Below, in pieces: positions 1 through 9,524 of a DNA stretch of 64,000 nt. Source of the DNA: JBBPYR01 sp038199755 (GTDB lineage Bacteria > Chloroflexota > Ktedonobacteria > Ktedonobacterales > Ktedonobacteraceae); the NCBI GenBank assembly GCA_038199755.1, contig JBBPYR010000070.1:7783-71782 (forward strand), written 5' to 3'. The number at the start of each line of letters is the position of its first letter. The stretch's first letter is position 1. The notes under the pieces were generated by a model, which worked only from the letters and a program-made list of their open reading frames with translations, made no database searches and had not been told where the DNA came from. Both the position numbers and the translations under genes were made by a program.

Positions 1-1
1 T

Positions 2-1546
2 GAGTTTGCTGAAATAGTGACACCGGAAGCCATGAGTTTTGTGGCAAAACTCGCACGCACATTTCAGGCGCGCCGTGAGGAACTGCTGACCCATCGCGCA
101 CAACGACAGGCGGACCTTGACGCTGGCAAGCTGCCAGACTTTCTAGCAGAGACCGCGCACATTCGCGAGGGCAACTGGACGGTGGCACCCATTCCCGCCG
201 ACCTGATGGACCGCCGTGTCGAGATTACCGGCCCCGTAGACCGTAAAATGGTGATTAACGCTCTCAATTCTGGCGCGAAGATGTTTATGGCCGACTTTGA
301 AGATGCACACTCACCCACATGGGCGACCACCATTCAAGGCCATATCAACCTGCAAGACGCCATCGAACGCACCATCACCTACACCAGCCCAGAGGGCAAA
401 CAATACCGTTTGAACGAAAAGACGGCCACATTGCTGGTACGCCCACGCGGTTGGCACTTGAGCGAGAAGCATGTACTCATTGATGGCAAGCAAATCTCTG
501 GTGGCATCTTTGATTTCGGCCTCTACTTCTTCCATAACGCAAAGCGGCTACTCGCCAAAGGTTCTGGCCCCTATTTCTATTTGCCCAAGTTGGAAAGTCA
601 TCTCGAAGCACGCCTATGGAACGACATCTTTGTGTTGGCCCAAAAAGAGTTGGGGATTCCAAACGGAAGCATCCGCGCCACCGTGCTGATCGAGACTATC
701 CTGGCAACGTTCGAGATGGATGAAATTCTCTATGAATTGCGCGACCACTCGGCAGGACTCAACTGTGGACGTTGGGACTACATCTTCAGTGCCATTAAAA
801 AGTTCCGCAACATTCCCGAGTACATCTATCCTGACCGCACGCAAATCACGATGACTGTACCATTCATGCGCGCCTATTCGCTCCTGCTCATCAAGACGTG
901 CCATCGCCGCAACATTCACGCCATGGGCGGGATGGCGGCCCAGATTCCCATTAAAAGCGATCCCAAGGCCAACGAAGAGGCTCTCGCCCGTGTGCGAGCC
1001 GACAAGCACCGCGAGGCGACCGATGGACACGATGGCACATGGGTTGCCCATCCCGGCCTCGTCCAGATCGCGATGGAAGAATTCGACGCCGTGATGAAGG
1101 GACCAAACCAGATTGATCGCAAGCGTGACGACGTACATGTTACCGCCGCAGAACTCGTTGCCGTCCCCGTAGGAACTATCACTGAAGCAGGGCTACGCAA
1201 TAACATCAATGTCAGCCTGCAATACATGGAAGCGTGGCTGCAAGGCTCTGGCAGCGTGCCGATCTTCAACCTGATGGAGGACGCGGCCACCGTCGAGATT
1301 GCGCGCTCACAAATTTGGCAGTGGATTCATCATCCCAAGGGCGTCCTGACCGATGGTCGCAAGATCACCGTAGAACTGTTCCGCCAACTTGCCACCGAGG
1401 AACTACAAAAGATCGAGGCGGGCATGAGCGCGGAGCAACTGACGAAACGCCAGTTCAAAACGGCAGCCACCATCATCGACAAGCTCATCACCGATGATAC
1501 GTTCGTTGACTTCCTGACTCTTCCGGCTTATCAATACCTGAACTAA
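2..1546 (+). CDS. aceB: malate synthase A (5' end outside window)
   Basis: Condenses glyoxylate with acetyl-CoA to malate, the second step of the glyoxylate shunt, in the cytosol. The protein follows the malate synthase A family almost from end to end: a [10 protein letters not shown]...[25 protein letters not shown] region near residues 60-100, the active-site segment [12 protein letters not shown] about half way, [19 protein letters not shown], and the C-terminal [17 protein letters not shown] block with its catalytic acidic residue. A GTG at 17 and an ATG at 32 could serve as starts, but the frame stays open to base 2 and the residues encoded there ([11 protein letters not shown]) still match the family's N-terminal region, so the true start is most likely upstream of the window. 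A possible terminator follows at 1621-1663. Very sure of the family. Confidence 0.95.
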   Translation, partial: EFAEIVTPEAMSFVAKLARTFQARREELLTHRAQRQADLDAGKLPDFLAETAHIREGNWTVAPIPADLMDRRVEITGPVDRKMVINALNSGAKMFMADFEDAHSPTWATTIQGHINLQDAIERTITYTSPEGKQYRLNEKTATLLVRPRGWHLSEKHVLIDGKQISGGIFDFGLYFFHNAKRLLAKGSGPYFYLPKLESHLEARLWNDIFVLAQKELGIPNGSIRATVLIETILATFEMDEILYELRDHSAGLNCGRWDYIFSAIKKFRNIPEYIYPDRTQITMTVPFMRAYSLLLIKTCHRRNIHAMGGMAAQIPIKSDPKANEEALARVRADKHREATDGHDGTWVAHPGLVQIAMEEFDAVMKGPNQIDRKRDDVHVTAAELVAVPVGTITEAGLRNNINVSLQYMEAWLQGSGSVPIFNLMEDAATVEIARSQIWQWIHHPKGVLTDGRKITVELFRQLATEELQKIEAGMSAEQLTKRQFKTAATIIDKLITDDTFVDFLTLPAYQYLN

Positions 1547-1620
1547 ATATGTAAGGTGATAACCCTATCATTAGGGACACGATTTATCACGTACGTCGCG
1601 CAATTCATTGTACGAGATTT

Positions 1621-1663
1621 GAGCAAGCAGAACATCATACAAAGGTTGATGCCCTGCTTGCTC
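1621..1663 (+). terminator. probable rho-independent terminator of malate synthase
   Basis: Ten-base inverted repeat (GAGCAAGCAG at 1621-1630, CTGCTTGCTC at 1654-1663) with a 23-base loop, followed by TTTTG. It lies between malate synthase and the end of the convergent defence operon. The long loop makes it a moderate rather than strong candidate. Confidence 0.5.
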
Positions 1664-1672
1664 TTTTGTCAC

Positions 1673-2617
1673 CTACAGCCTGCTTCTTTTCAGCACCCTC
1701 GTCGATATCAATTTATGCAGCTCTTGAAAATCATTAGGCTGATCTTCAAGTGGTAACTTGAGCAGACTTTTAACGACTTCTATGAGACGTTCAGGACCTT
1801 GGAGATATTTGTCCTCTGCATTTTGCACACGGAAATACTTATTTTTATAATTGATAACAGTAGGCAATACATGCTTTCCTCTAATCAGTTTAAGCCATGA
1901 GCCACGCCCAAATTCAAGTTCTTCGTCACCATCAAATTCACGTTTGCCGTCCTCACCATGAAAAAACTCTTTCGCTGTTTCAGTAAAATGCTTAGAAATG
2001 GGATACGCACTTAATTCTTCAACAACATTACACGTTTGCTTGGCAGCCTCATACTTCTCCATGAGTTTCGCGAATGCTTTATCTTTCTCCCTAAACTCGT
2101 TAGTCTCATTATCTTTGAAACGCTCAATCCACACTTTATCCAGTTCATTTCTGAGTTCTGAGATGACGCTATTAGTAATATCGAGGAAGACACGCTTGCT
2201 AGCCGTTTCGCGAATACACTGCCGCAGTTCTTCAGGAGAACATGTACAGTACGGACTGCGTGCTAAATATTCTGGAATAAGGAAATAGTTTTCAATTTCG
2301 CGACGACGCCATATGAGGCAATTATCCCTATTTTCATCTGGGAAATTTCGCCAACTCTTTTCTACCTCTTCATCATCGCGATGATCTCGGTCTATGAGAA
2401 AATAGTAGTTGCGATGAGATGGATGAAGAACCGCCGCCGCCGCACGGATGCTCGAAGCCGATCCAGTAGGCTCTACGCGAATATCGATTTCTTTCTCTCT
2501 GAAAAAGAAGTCGAGAGCCTGAAAGTCTATGCTTGACCGGCTACCTTCCACATAAAGCCTATGTCTTGCACCCTGATTTGATGCTTCCGGTTCAGGTCCT
2601 CGTCTAATTCCAACCAT
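1673..2617 (-). CDS. DUF4435 / TOPRIM-type nuclease, PARIS AriB-like
   Basis: 314 residues from the ATG at 2617, which overlaps the stop of the upstream ATPase by one base (TGATG) and has AAGGAGG about 8 bases before it; a GTG directly before it could also start. TOPRIM-like signatures are visible: YVEG with Glu near residue 24, FLIDRDHRD with the Asp-x-Asp near residues 76-78, and RREIENYFL near residue 107. DUF4435 proteins paired with an AAA_15 ATPase form the PARIS anti-phage system, in which AriB is the toxic nuclease released by AriA when an anti-restriction protein is sensed. Family assignment and the role here rest on motif reading and gene pairing only. It is the last gene of the type III CRISPR operon. 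An OLD-family or other TOPRIM effector is the alternative. Confidence 0.7.
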   Translation of the reverse strand: MVGIRRGPEPEASNQGARHRLYVEGSRSSIDFQALDFFFREKEIDIRVEPTGSASSIRAAAAVLHPSHRNYYFLIDRDHRDDEEVEKSWRNFPDENRDNCLIWRRREIENYFLIPEYLARSPYCTCSPEELRQCIRETASKRVFLDITNSVISELRNELDKVWIERFKDNETNEFREKDKAFAKLMEKYEAAKQTCNVVEELSAYPISKHFTETAKEFFHGEDGKREFDGDEELEFGRGSWLKLIRGKHVLPTVINYKNKYFRVQNAEDKYLQGPERLIEVVKSLLKLPLEDQPNDFQELHKLISTRVLKRSRL

Positions 2618-3693
2618 CACGCTTCCTCCTTTTCTGGAACAAGGAGCATCGTGCGGTCTTGATCCACTGACGCAAAAATATCTTCAGAATGGGTAGCAAT
2701 AATGTATTGATTACCGGGTGCTGACTTACATATCTCTCTTATCAAGCTCCGATGCCATTCTGCATTGAGATGTAGTTCAGGCTCATCAATCAGCACTATT
2801 CCAGGGTACTTTTGTCCATAACGCCCTATAAGGAAAAGCGTTGAGATGATTTCCTTTTGACCAGAACTCAAACTATCAAAACTAGACGAAGGACCATTGT
2901 TACCATTTCCTGGAATAACACGAAAATCTATGGTACCGTCAGGCAAGAGCCTGAGCTTGCCAATGGCGACTCCTGCATATCGCTTCATTAACCTAGCCAG
3001 AATCTCCAGCACCTCTTTCGCCTCAACAACATCAAAATCCTCAAAAAGTCCTTCTCGGCTCATCAAAGCGCGAAGTATTTCAAATTTAAATGTGGTTATT
3101 GGATTACCAGACCCTAATTGACTAAGCTCTAATCTTCCTTCTAGAATCTTTCGATAACTATGAAAATACATGAAATGTGGTAATAGCAAAGGATCACTGT
3201 GTATACCCAAAAGAGCAAGAAACAAATTTGTCACCACTTCTTCATTAGTGGATGAGTCAACTGGTGGTGGTGTGAATTCACTTTCTAACCTATCTTCCCT
3301 ATCTTCTCGCGTATCAAAGCCCGCTGCTATCCTTCCTGAACGATACAAAGTTAAGCGGCCTGGGATATCTACATTATCGGGGGTAACAAAGATTCCCTCA
3401 ATAGTTGCTTCCCTAGCTCCAGACCGAATGAGGAGATCAGGAAGCTCAACTGTTACTTTAGGATACCTTCTTCTATTAAAATAATTTTCTTCTGGTATAG
3501 TTGCTAAATATAACAGTGAGCAGGCTTCGAGAATAGACGTTTTCCCCAACCCGTTGATACTACCTATAACTATGATGTCTGGATCATCTTTCATACGAGG
3601 AGGAGGAAAATCAATAGTAAAGTTGTCGAATGCTTTGAAGTTTTGTATGGTTAGACCCTTTAGTCTAATACCTCTCGCTGATTGCTCTGCCAT
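2617..3693 (-). CDS. AAA_15 / ABC-type ATPase, PARIS AriA-like
   Basis: 358 residues from the ATG at 3693 (GAAGGG six bases upstream; an ATG at 3699 sits directly on the ribosome binding site). The N-terminal IRLKGLTIQNFKAF strand is typical of RecF/SMC/OLD ATPases. Walker A INGLGKTS lies near residues 46-53, an ABC-type signature LSSGQKEI near 280, Walker B IVLIDEPELHL near 300, and the H-switch ATHSEDI near 335, so all ATPase elements look intact. The gene lies 42 bases after the cas5-like gene and overlaps the DUF4435 gene, so all three probably share a transcript. By analogy with PARIS AriA it would form the ATPase scaffold that holds and releases the nuclease. Whether it senses the CRISPR complex or a phage protein cannot be told from sequence. 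Confidence 0.75.
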   Translation of the reverse strand: MAEQSARGIRLKGLTIQNFKAFDNFTIDFPPPRMKDDPDIIVIGSINGLGKTSILEACSLLYLATIPEENYFNRRRYPKVTVELPDLLIRSGAREATIEGIFVTPDNVDIPGRLTLYRSGRIAAGFDTREDREDRLESEFTPPPVDSSTNEEVVTNLFLALLGIHSDPLLLPHFMYFHSYRKILEGRLELSQLGSGNPITTFKFEILRALMSREGLFEDFDVVEAKEVLEILARLMKRYAGVAIGKLRLLPDGTIDFRVIPGNGNNGPSSSFDSLSSGQKEIISTLFLIGRYGQKYPGIVLIDEPELHLNAEWHRSLIREICKSAPGNQYIIATHSEDIFASVDQDRTMLLVPEKEEA

Positions 3694-3741
3694 ATGCATC
3701 CCTTCTCCGAAGAACCTGTAAGTCTAGGGTTATCTATCATA

Positions 3742-4623
3742 TCAAACGCTCCGCACTACCTGAGTGTATTGCTCCCAAATCCCCTTTGACTGGATTTGGA
3801 ATGTTTCTCCTTGAGTGACTTTGCCACCCGGCACCCAACAGATCGCGGCCTGAGAAATATCTTTCCCAAAGCTATTATAACCTCTCGTCTCTCTGCCAAC
3901 GAGTGGCTCAACAATCACTTCCCTATTGCTTACACTATCGGTTTCGGCGTAAGCGTGAGCCAGGAGCTGTACATCACTTAAGGCTCTGAACTGAGGTCGA
4001 TTATTGTTTGGCAGACATTCATAATCGAAGCATTCTTGCTTATCGATTGCCTTACACTCTACACAATCCACTCGTCCCCAGCCACTGTTTCGCTCACCAC
4101 CAAATTGTATTCTTTCTAACACGCTTTGCCATCTACTCAATGGATTCTTCTTATCGTTCTGAAGGCCAGTTGTTTCAAAGATATAGCCAACCAGATATAC
4201 TTGCTTGCCCTCTCGTGTGCGTGGTGCAATGAATTCCGTTTCGTGCAGACTCCCTGCCTCGGCACTATGTCCGTTTACAAGAGCTGTGCTTGCATAACTG
4301 CCGAGAAACGTCCAGGCAAACTTGTCCCAGTCAGACCACGGCCACACAAAATCATTCCATTGTTCCGGCCACGACCAGGTAGGGTCCTCCCCTGGCAAGG
4401 CATATGGGTAAAAATAAGTGAAGGAAAGGTGGTCATCAACCTGTTCGCCCATGCCAAGGTAGTCGCTACGGCCAGATTCGCGTGTTAGTTTGGCTGTGAG
4501 TGCTCCCCATAGATTGCGGCCTGTGAGATATGGGCGAGTTTGCTGCAAGTTACCTAATTTGCGCCAGCCGACATGCATCGGTGAGAGCAAACGTAATGAG
4601 ACTTGATATGCTGTCCAGGTCAT
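3742..4623 (-). CDS. RAMP-superfamily type III effector subunit, Cas5/Cmr3-like by position
   Basis: 293-residue RAMP protein. The N-terminal strand YQVSLRLLSPMHVGWRKLG resembles other Cas RAMPs, RPYLTGRNLWGALTAKL matches the usual P-x-S-L-x-G-x-L-R region, and the glycine-rich loop is FGGERNSGWGRV. The start ATG overlaps the cmr5 stop by four bases (ATGA). In type III-C loci as I recall them the order is cmr1, cmr6, cas10, cmr4, cmr5, cas5/cmr3, so this would be the Cas5 subunit that caps the crRNA 5' handle next to Cas10. On sequence alone it could instead be a Cas7-family (Cmr6/Csx10-like) protein; only the RAMP assignment is firm. Confidence 0.65.
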   Translation of the reverse strand: MTWTAYQVSLRLLSPMHVGWRKLGNLQQTRPYLTGRNLWGALTAKLTRESGRSDYLGMGEQVDDHLSFTYFYPYALPGEDPTWSWPEQWNDFVWPWSDWDKFAWTFLGSYASTALVNGHSAEAGSLHETEFIAPRTREGKQVYLVGYIFETTGLQNDKKNPLSRWQSVLERIQFGGERNSGWGRVDCVECKAIDKQECFDYECLPNNNRPQFRALSDVQLLAHAYAETDSVSNREVIVEPLVGRETRGYNSFGKDISQAAICWVPGGKVTQGETFQIQSKGIWEQYTQVVRSV

Positions 4624-5129
4624 GGTTGTGACTGCGCTTTCTCAGCCTCTGTTTTAGCCTTCTTTGTATCCTCTGCTATTTTATCCTCTACTCCGCGTGC
4701 TTTGGCCCCATAGCGTGCATAGATGAGTGTTTGTTCCCAAAGTTGCTTCACCAACAATAGAATGTCGAGATCGTTGCAAATATACTTTGTTAGGAACTCC
4801 AAGACTTGTTCAGCATCTACAGGCTTCTCTTTGGTGTCCGTAGGAGGAGAAAATTTGAGAAGTCGTGTTAATTCCAGCAACTGGATACGTATCGGTTTGG
4901 CGATATGTTGTTCCTTATCGCTGCGTGAATAAAGGTAAAGAAGTACCGCGTAAACACCGTTCTCTTGCAACACGCCCAAAGCTTTCGTTGCTAGGTTTTC
5001 TACTTCACTTGCTTTGATTTCATTTTCTTTACGTTCTTTTATATTCCAATACTTTTTGGTGTTTTTAATTATTTCTTGCCCTGCGAAGGCGGCGTGCCAA
5101 TCTAAGTTATTGTTGCTTGCCTGAGTCAC
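4620..5129 (-). CDS. cmr5: type III CRISPR small subunit Cmr5 (Cas11)
   Basis: 169 residues, all helical in appearance. Typical Cmr5 features are NGVYAVLLYLYSR near residues 56-68 and the C-terminal WEQTLIYARYGAKAR near 132-146. Cmr5 forms the inner filament of the Cmr complex along the target RNA. The start is a GTG at 5129 with AGGAGG six bases upstream; it overlaps the end of cmr4 by 23 bases. The C-terminus ends in a charged Lys/Glu/Ala tail beyond the usual family end. Confidence 0.85.
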   Translation of the reverse strand: MTQASNNNLDWHAAFAGQEIIKNTKKYWNIKERKENEIKASEVENLATKALGVLQENGVYAVLLYLYSRSDKEQHIAKPIRIQLLELTRLLKFSPPTDTKEKPVDAEQVLEFLTKYICNDLDILLLVKQLWEQTLIYARYGAKARGVEDKIAEDTKKAKTEAEKAQSQP

Positions 5130-6189
5130 TTTTTACCTCCTTGACTACCCATTCGTCTACTAGACGCATACGACCAAAGCCACGAGTACCCATGCCCCCG
5201 ATACCCAGGTACTCTATCAGCCCCATACCTGCACCCACAACATCCAAAGGTTGTTCCCAAATGACTTCTTTTCCATCTTTATCAAGAAGTTTGGCACCCT
5301 TCTTCTCCTCATTAGCCTTGTTGTCGTACTGCCTATCCACAGGGAAGGGATAGTTGCCATTATTTATCGCGTAATCATCTTCGACGACATCAGACCAGAG
5401 CCAAGTTGTTCGTGGAATAGCTTCGTAGGTGAATAATGCTCCGGAGTCGGCTGCTCCTGTTTCAGGATTTATACTTACCGAGGTACGCACTTCCAGGTTA
5501 CTATTGACAATTTGAGAGAAAAGCTTTGGAGTGATAAGCACGATACGCTCTGAAATACCTTGCCATTCTGGATGTGATAGCAGGGATGCAGGAGGTGTTA
5601 TTGTTAATCCTTTGATGCATTCAAACAATAGCCAGCCAAGATTAAGATTTTTTTCCCAATTCATGTTCGTTACGACGATATCATTAGTAGGTGCGGCGAC
5701 ACTTTGTGGTAATGTCACACTATTCTCACCCCAAGCTTCTCGCATTATGTCTATCGTGCTCACCCAAACGGGACCTGCCATAGAATTTACCGGAAAGAAG
5801 AGAATACGAGCATCAGCGATACTAACAGTACCAGCTCGATTTATGCCTTCTTTAGAGGTGTTAGAGTTGTTGGTACTGCTTTCATCCGTGGAGGTACCAA
5901 AGGTATAGATGATGGGACATGCTTTTTTATCTCCCTTAAAATCGCCATGCTTTCCGGCTGCGCTTGGTTTTCCATAGCTCATAGCTGCATAGCTACGTGT
6001 AGCACCTGCCAGGCTTGTGCCGGGAATTTTCGGTAAGTTCGTCCCTGTTTCGCGTGTAATGGACATATCGACCCTTCCCAATCTGTAGCCACCTGCACCA
6101 ACGTGTACAGGATCAAGTGTCATGAAGAGCAAACGTTGCAGAGTGTAAAGTGATTGCACTCTTGCCGACTGTGTACCTGTCGTAGTCAT
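5107..6189 (-). CDS. cmr4: type III RAMP protein Cmr4 (Cas7 backbone)
   Basis: 360 residues. The N-terminus LLFMTLDPVHVGAGG followed by SITRETGTNLPKIPGTSLAG is characteristic of Cmr4, the backbone subunit that holds the crRNA and carries the target-RNA cleavage Asp in active complexes. SIADARILFFPVNSMAGPVWV in the middle and the C-terminal GIGGMGTRGFGRM glycine loop also fit. The backbone catalytic Asp cannot be assigned with confidence by eye. ATG at 6189 overlaps the cas10 stop (ATGA), with GGGAG upstream. There is a poly-Ser/Asn/Thr insert near residue 105. Confidence 0.9.
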   Translation of the reverse strand: MTTTGTQSARVQSLYTLQRLLFMTLDPVHVGAGGYRLGRVDMSITRETGTNLPKIPGTSLAGATRSYAAMSYGKPSAAGKHGDFKGDKKACPIIYTFGTSTDESSTNNSNTSKEGINRAGTVSIADARILFFPVNSMAGPVWVSTIDIMREAWGENSVTLPQSVAAPTNDIVVTNMNWEKNLNLGWLLFECIKGLTITPPASLLSHPEWQGISERIVLITPKLFSQIVNSNLEVRTSVSINPETGAADSGALFTYEAIPRTTWLWSDVVEDDYAINNGNYPFPVDRQYDNKANEEKKGAKLLDKDGKEVIWEQPLDVVGAGMGLIEYLGIGGMGTRGFGRMRLVDEWVVKEVKSDSGKQQ

Positions 6190-9100
6190 AAGTCTTCTCC
6201 CATCTTGTCAATTGCTGTTTGCCTGTTGTCTTTCAGTCGCTCATTAAGAATTCGCATCTTTAGTTCTATTGTATCAGCCAATTGTCCACTTAGAGCGGCT
6301 TCACAAAGTTGGTCAAACTGCCTTGCTTCTGGACGTGGTTTCCAGTGAGCGTTATAGAGAGCATCACGAATAGCCTGTTTGAAAATCTCGTTGTTTTGAT
6401 CTGCGCCCCATTCCATACGTTTGTCTTCTATGGTGCCGATGATATTGTGGATTTGCGTTGTCTCCAAACCCTGAGAGAGTATGCTCCATAATTTCTCGAA
6501 CTCATCAAGTTGTTCAAGATAATAGGGGCGTGCTGGATGATAAGAACCTCCTGATTGCCGAGTACCGCGACGTTTGCCATGCTCGTAGCTTACCTCGAAG
6601 CGTCGTGCAGCGGTGTCAAGATATTCAAAGTCAAAACGTGAGGACATGAAAGAAACAACATCTCCAACCTGGAGATCACTGGCATGGGTCCAATATTTAC
6701 CATCGATTCCCTTAAATTTCCTTTTCCTCTCGCTAGCATTTGTAGCTTCTTCCTCAAGGCACCAGTAGGGGTACCAAACATCCTCTGTCACTTCATCACC
6801 CATAATAGTTGGAATAGTCAATGTTAGAGATGGTTCTTCATCTTCTCCAGGTTCTAATGTTAACAAGACTTGCTCTGGGTATAGACTCAGATCAACCCTT
6901 TTGACACGCCAGGACGTAGCTTCTGTTGGCTGTTTCAGCATCCTGCGACCTGCATCGAGGATAGCGGGAAGTGGAGTTCGCGCCCCGGCAAAGGCGACAC
7001 CGAGCGTTAATGGTAATCGGTTTCTCACCTTACCCATCTCTCGCTCATACTTTTCCTTGATAGCGTTGGCAACCTGTAAAGCTTTATCTGCTGGCACGAG
7101 AGCCATGAAGGTACGTGGTTCTGTCAGTAGAGATATTGCTGGCGTGTATGATGGTTTCTCTATAATATCCACTGTTGTTATTTGTAAGCTGCCGAGAGGC
7201 TTGTTAAAACCACCATAGCCAGTTGGCTCTTCGATATCAAAGGTTTTACCTTCAAGTTGTCCTTGAAGGTATTTTGCCGCTTTCTTATCATCTTTATATT
7301 CTTCTTCTGATGCGCCTAAAAGAAGGGCGATACGACGGAGATTGTCAATAGTAAAGAATTTATTTTGACTAACACAAGCTATGCTAAGGTTGATTTCCCC
7401 TAGTTTAAGTTCGTAAGCATGAGAAATGCCTAAAGTTTGATTTACCTTATTTGGATAGTATGTGGCTATGATTTGCAATCGGCAAGGAACTTCTCCAACA
7501 CTGTCAGGTTTGTTGAAGTCTGAAACTACATTTTCCCAGAATGATCTTGTAGTCTCCCATACGCGAAATAAGCGTGTTGGTGCTTGTGCCTCTATCATTT
7601 GAGATGGAGAAGGTTCCAATATAGGTAGTATGAAGTGTTTCTCAATTTTTAGGCTTTGGTAATGAAGAATTTTTTCTTTAATCACTCCTTTAGCCATATT
7701 GCTCATAGTTTCAAGATAAAGGCCATCGTCCGATACACGGAATTCTTGCCCGAATACTGAATGAGGTGTTCCTGCAACTAATTCAACGGGATGATTCTCT
7801 AGGAAAAGCTGGTATTGTCCATCAACTGATAGATTAATATCTTTTATAGTTACAAGTGTTTTTATATCTGCTATATAAAGCTTATTTGAGCGAAATGGTG
7901 ATGGTAGCTTAAACTGTGATAGGCCACGAAGGGAAGCCGTAACTAAAAGCGCAGGCTTTTCCTGCCATTGATAATCTTTTTTGTCAATGGATACTCGTTT
8001 CCCATCATCTAATTTATTGCTCAGGTTTTTTACTTTTAGAGCACCTTGTATAGGTTGTTCATCACTTTGTCGCTTCTGTGGATAGAACAGTGAGCTTCCA
8101 TTGAACCATGTATCTAGGCCAAATTTTCCTACTATTAATGCTACCTTTCCATTGATATCTGCTACCTCATCTATCCAAATTGTCGTATAGAGCTTGTCTG
8201 ACCACTCCTTGGAATTGTTTTCGCGTCGCTGTTCACAAACAGCGCAAGCTTTACGATTTAGGGCTTTACAGGTTTGACAAGGTAGCTTAGATGAGCATGA
8301 CTCTCCTTTGTCCTTGTACCCATAATGCTTTTCACGATCATCTGCACCCCAACCCTGAGGACGCAGTTGACAAACAGTACAAATATCCTCGCGATGACCT
8401 CGCCACCAACTCACTACAGTAGTTAGATTGGCATGAGAAACAGGATTTTCTGTAATATGTGCTGCAATTGGTAGTGGCTCGTTGTGTGGAATGAGGGGGT
8501 TGTGTTCCTGATCAATTAAATTTTTCCATACCCAGGAGCTCTCGTCTATTGTAAGGGTAGGGAGTATTTCCCCATCCAAACACAAATGCCCGTTTTCATC
8601 TGATTTAACTGTCCCCTTATAAAATTCGTGTTCAATGAGAGTTGAAAGTTTTTGCTCTTGTTCATTTTCCCATTGATCCAGGTGCTCTATGTCGGGAACA
8701 ATAAAAACACTGCCGTTCTCATCACGATAAACTTCTGTGCCTAGTGGGTATGTTACTTCGAGAAGAGTACTTACTCTATTTAATCCATCATCAATGAGTT
8801 GTCGGCGAGCCAACAAGTCAGAAATACGCGTAGTTTTTGTAAGGAAATCCACTCCATCAAAACGGACACTTAAAAGCCGCCATTGAATCTCGGAAGGTTC
8901 TTTTTTCCCTACCAATATGCCTTCTGCAATAGCAGCTTTGTATAAAGCAGCCACCATGTTAGACCAATCCCAGAGAGAGACATCATTAATTGGGTGTTGC
9001 GTATCAGCGCAAGCATAGGTGAATGCTTCTTCTATTTTTTGCTTCATCAATGAACGATCAGAAAGCTGACCAAAAGGCAAACCTTTACCCGGTTTTCCTG

Positions 9101-9524
9101 CCCCGTCAAGTCTAACTTTTAATCCTTCCATGCACTCAGGCTCATATCCGAAAGAATTCCCTCGGCGAGTATTGTCAGCAGGCTGAGAGCGGAAGTAAAA
9201 TACTAGTTCCTTAACAGTATGTGCCGCACTATGGCAAAAACCTAATACTCGAACTAGCCATTTCTTGTCTTCGTTGCCTATGTTCCTTGATTTTCCCTCC
9301 TCAATTAGCTCTTTTAAGAGTATCTCTTCTTCCAAAAGAGAGATTTTCCAAGTATCGTCTATCAGATCCAAATGATCAGTCTCATAATCGTAGCTATTTT
9401 GGACACCAGCTTGTCTCTCTACAAATCTCTCGTCACATTTTCCCATATCATGCAGCCAAGCCGCCACTTCTGCTAAAAATATATCTTCTCGATTATCGGC
9501 CAGCACTTCCAGATTATTGCTCAT
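6186..9524 (-). CDS. cas10: Cas10/Cmr2 large subunit, HD intact, cyclase (GGDD) motif lost
   Basis: 1112-residue signature subunit of a type III effector. An HD nuclease site is present near the N-terminus (AAWLHDMGKC, His25-Asp26). A cysteine-rich zinc-binding region, CTVCQLRP to CAVCEQRR, lies around residues 380-435. In the second palm domain the segment before FMALVPADKAL...ANAIKEKYE should carry GGDD; here it reads LLTEPRTFMALVP, so residues about 801-804 are TEPR. The enzyme is therefore unlikely to make cyclic oligoadenylate. Loss of the cyclase in a Cmr-like operon is the hallmark described for subtype III-C. Single-stranded DNA cleavage through the HD site remains possible. The start ATG has GAGG six bases upstream and overlaps the previous gene by 11 bases. 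Confidence 0.9.
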   Translation of the reverse strand: MSNNLEVLADNREDIFLAEVAAWLHDMGKCDERFVERQAGVQNSYDYETDHLDLIDDTWKISLLEEEILLKELIEEGKSRNIGNEDKKWLVRVLGFCHSAAHTVKELVFYFRSQPADNTRRGNSFGYEPECMEGLKVRLDGAGKPGKGLPFGQLSDRSLMKQKIEEAFTYACADTQHPINDVSLWDWSNMVAALYKAAIAEGILVGKKEPSEIQWRLLSVRFDGVDFLTKTTRISDLLARRQLIDDGLNRVSTLLEVTYPLGTEVYRDENGSVFIVPDIEHLDQWENEQEQKLSTLIEHEFYKGTVKSDENGHLCLDGEILPTLTIDESSWVWKNLIDQEHNPLIPHNEPLPIAAHITENPVSHANLTTVVSWWRGHREDICTVCQLRPQGWGADDREKHYGYKDKGESCSSKLPCQTCKALNRKACAVCEQRRENNSKEWSDKLYTTIWIDEVADINGKVALIVGKFGLDTWFNGSSLFYPQKRQSDEQPIQGALKVKNLSNKLDDGKRVSIDKKDYQWQEKPALLVTASLRGLSQFKLPSPFRSNKLYIADIKTLVTIKDINLSVDGQYQLFLENHPVELVAGTPHSVFGQEFRVSDDGLYLETMSNMAKGVIKEKILHYQSLKIEKHFILPILEPSPSQMIEAQAPTRLFRVWETTRSFWENVVSDFNKPDSVGEVPCRLQIIATYYPNKVNQTLGISHAYELKLGEINLSIACVSQNKFFTIDNLRRIALLLGASEEEYKDDKKAAKYLQGQLEGKTFDIEEPTGYGGFNKPLGSLQITTVDIIEKPSYTPAISLLTEPRTFMALVPADKALQVANAIKEKYEREMGKVRNRLPLTLGVAFAGARTPLPAILDAGRRMLKQPTEATSWRVKRVDLSLYPEQVLLTLEPGEDEEPSLTLTIPTIMGDEVTEDVWYPYWCLEEEATNASERKRKFKGIDGKYWTHASDLQVGDVVSFMSSRFDFEYLDTAARRFEVSYEHGKRRGTRQSGGSYHPARPYYLEQLDEFEKLWSILSQGLETTQIHNIIGTIEDKRMEWGADQNNEIFKQAIRDALYNAHWKPRPEARQFDQLCEAALSGQLADTIELKMRILNERLKDNRQTAIDKMGEDL

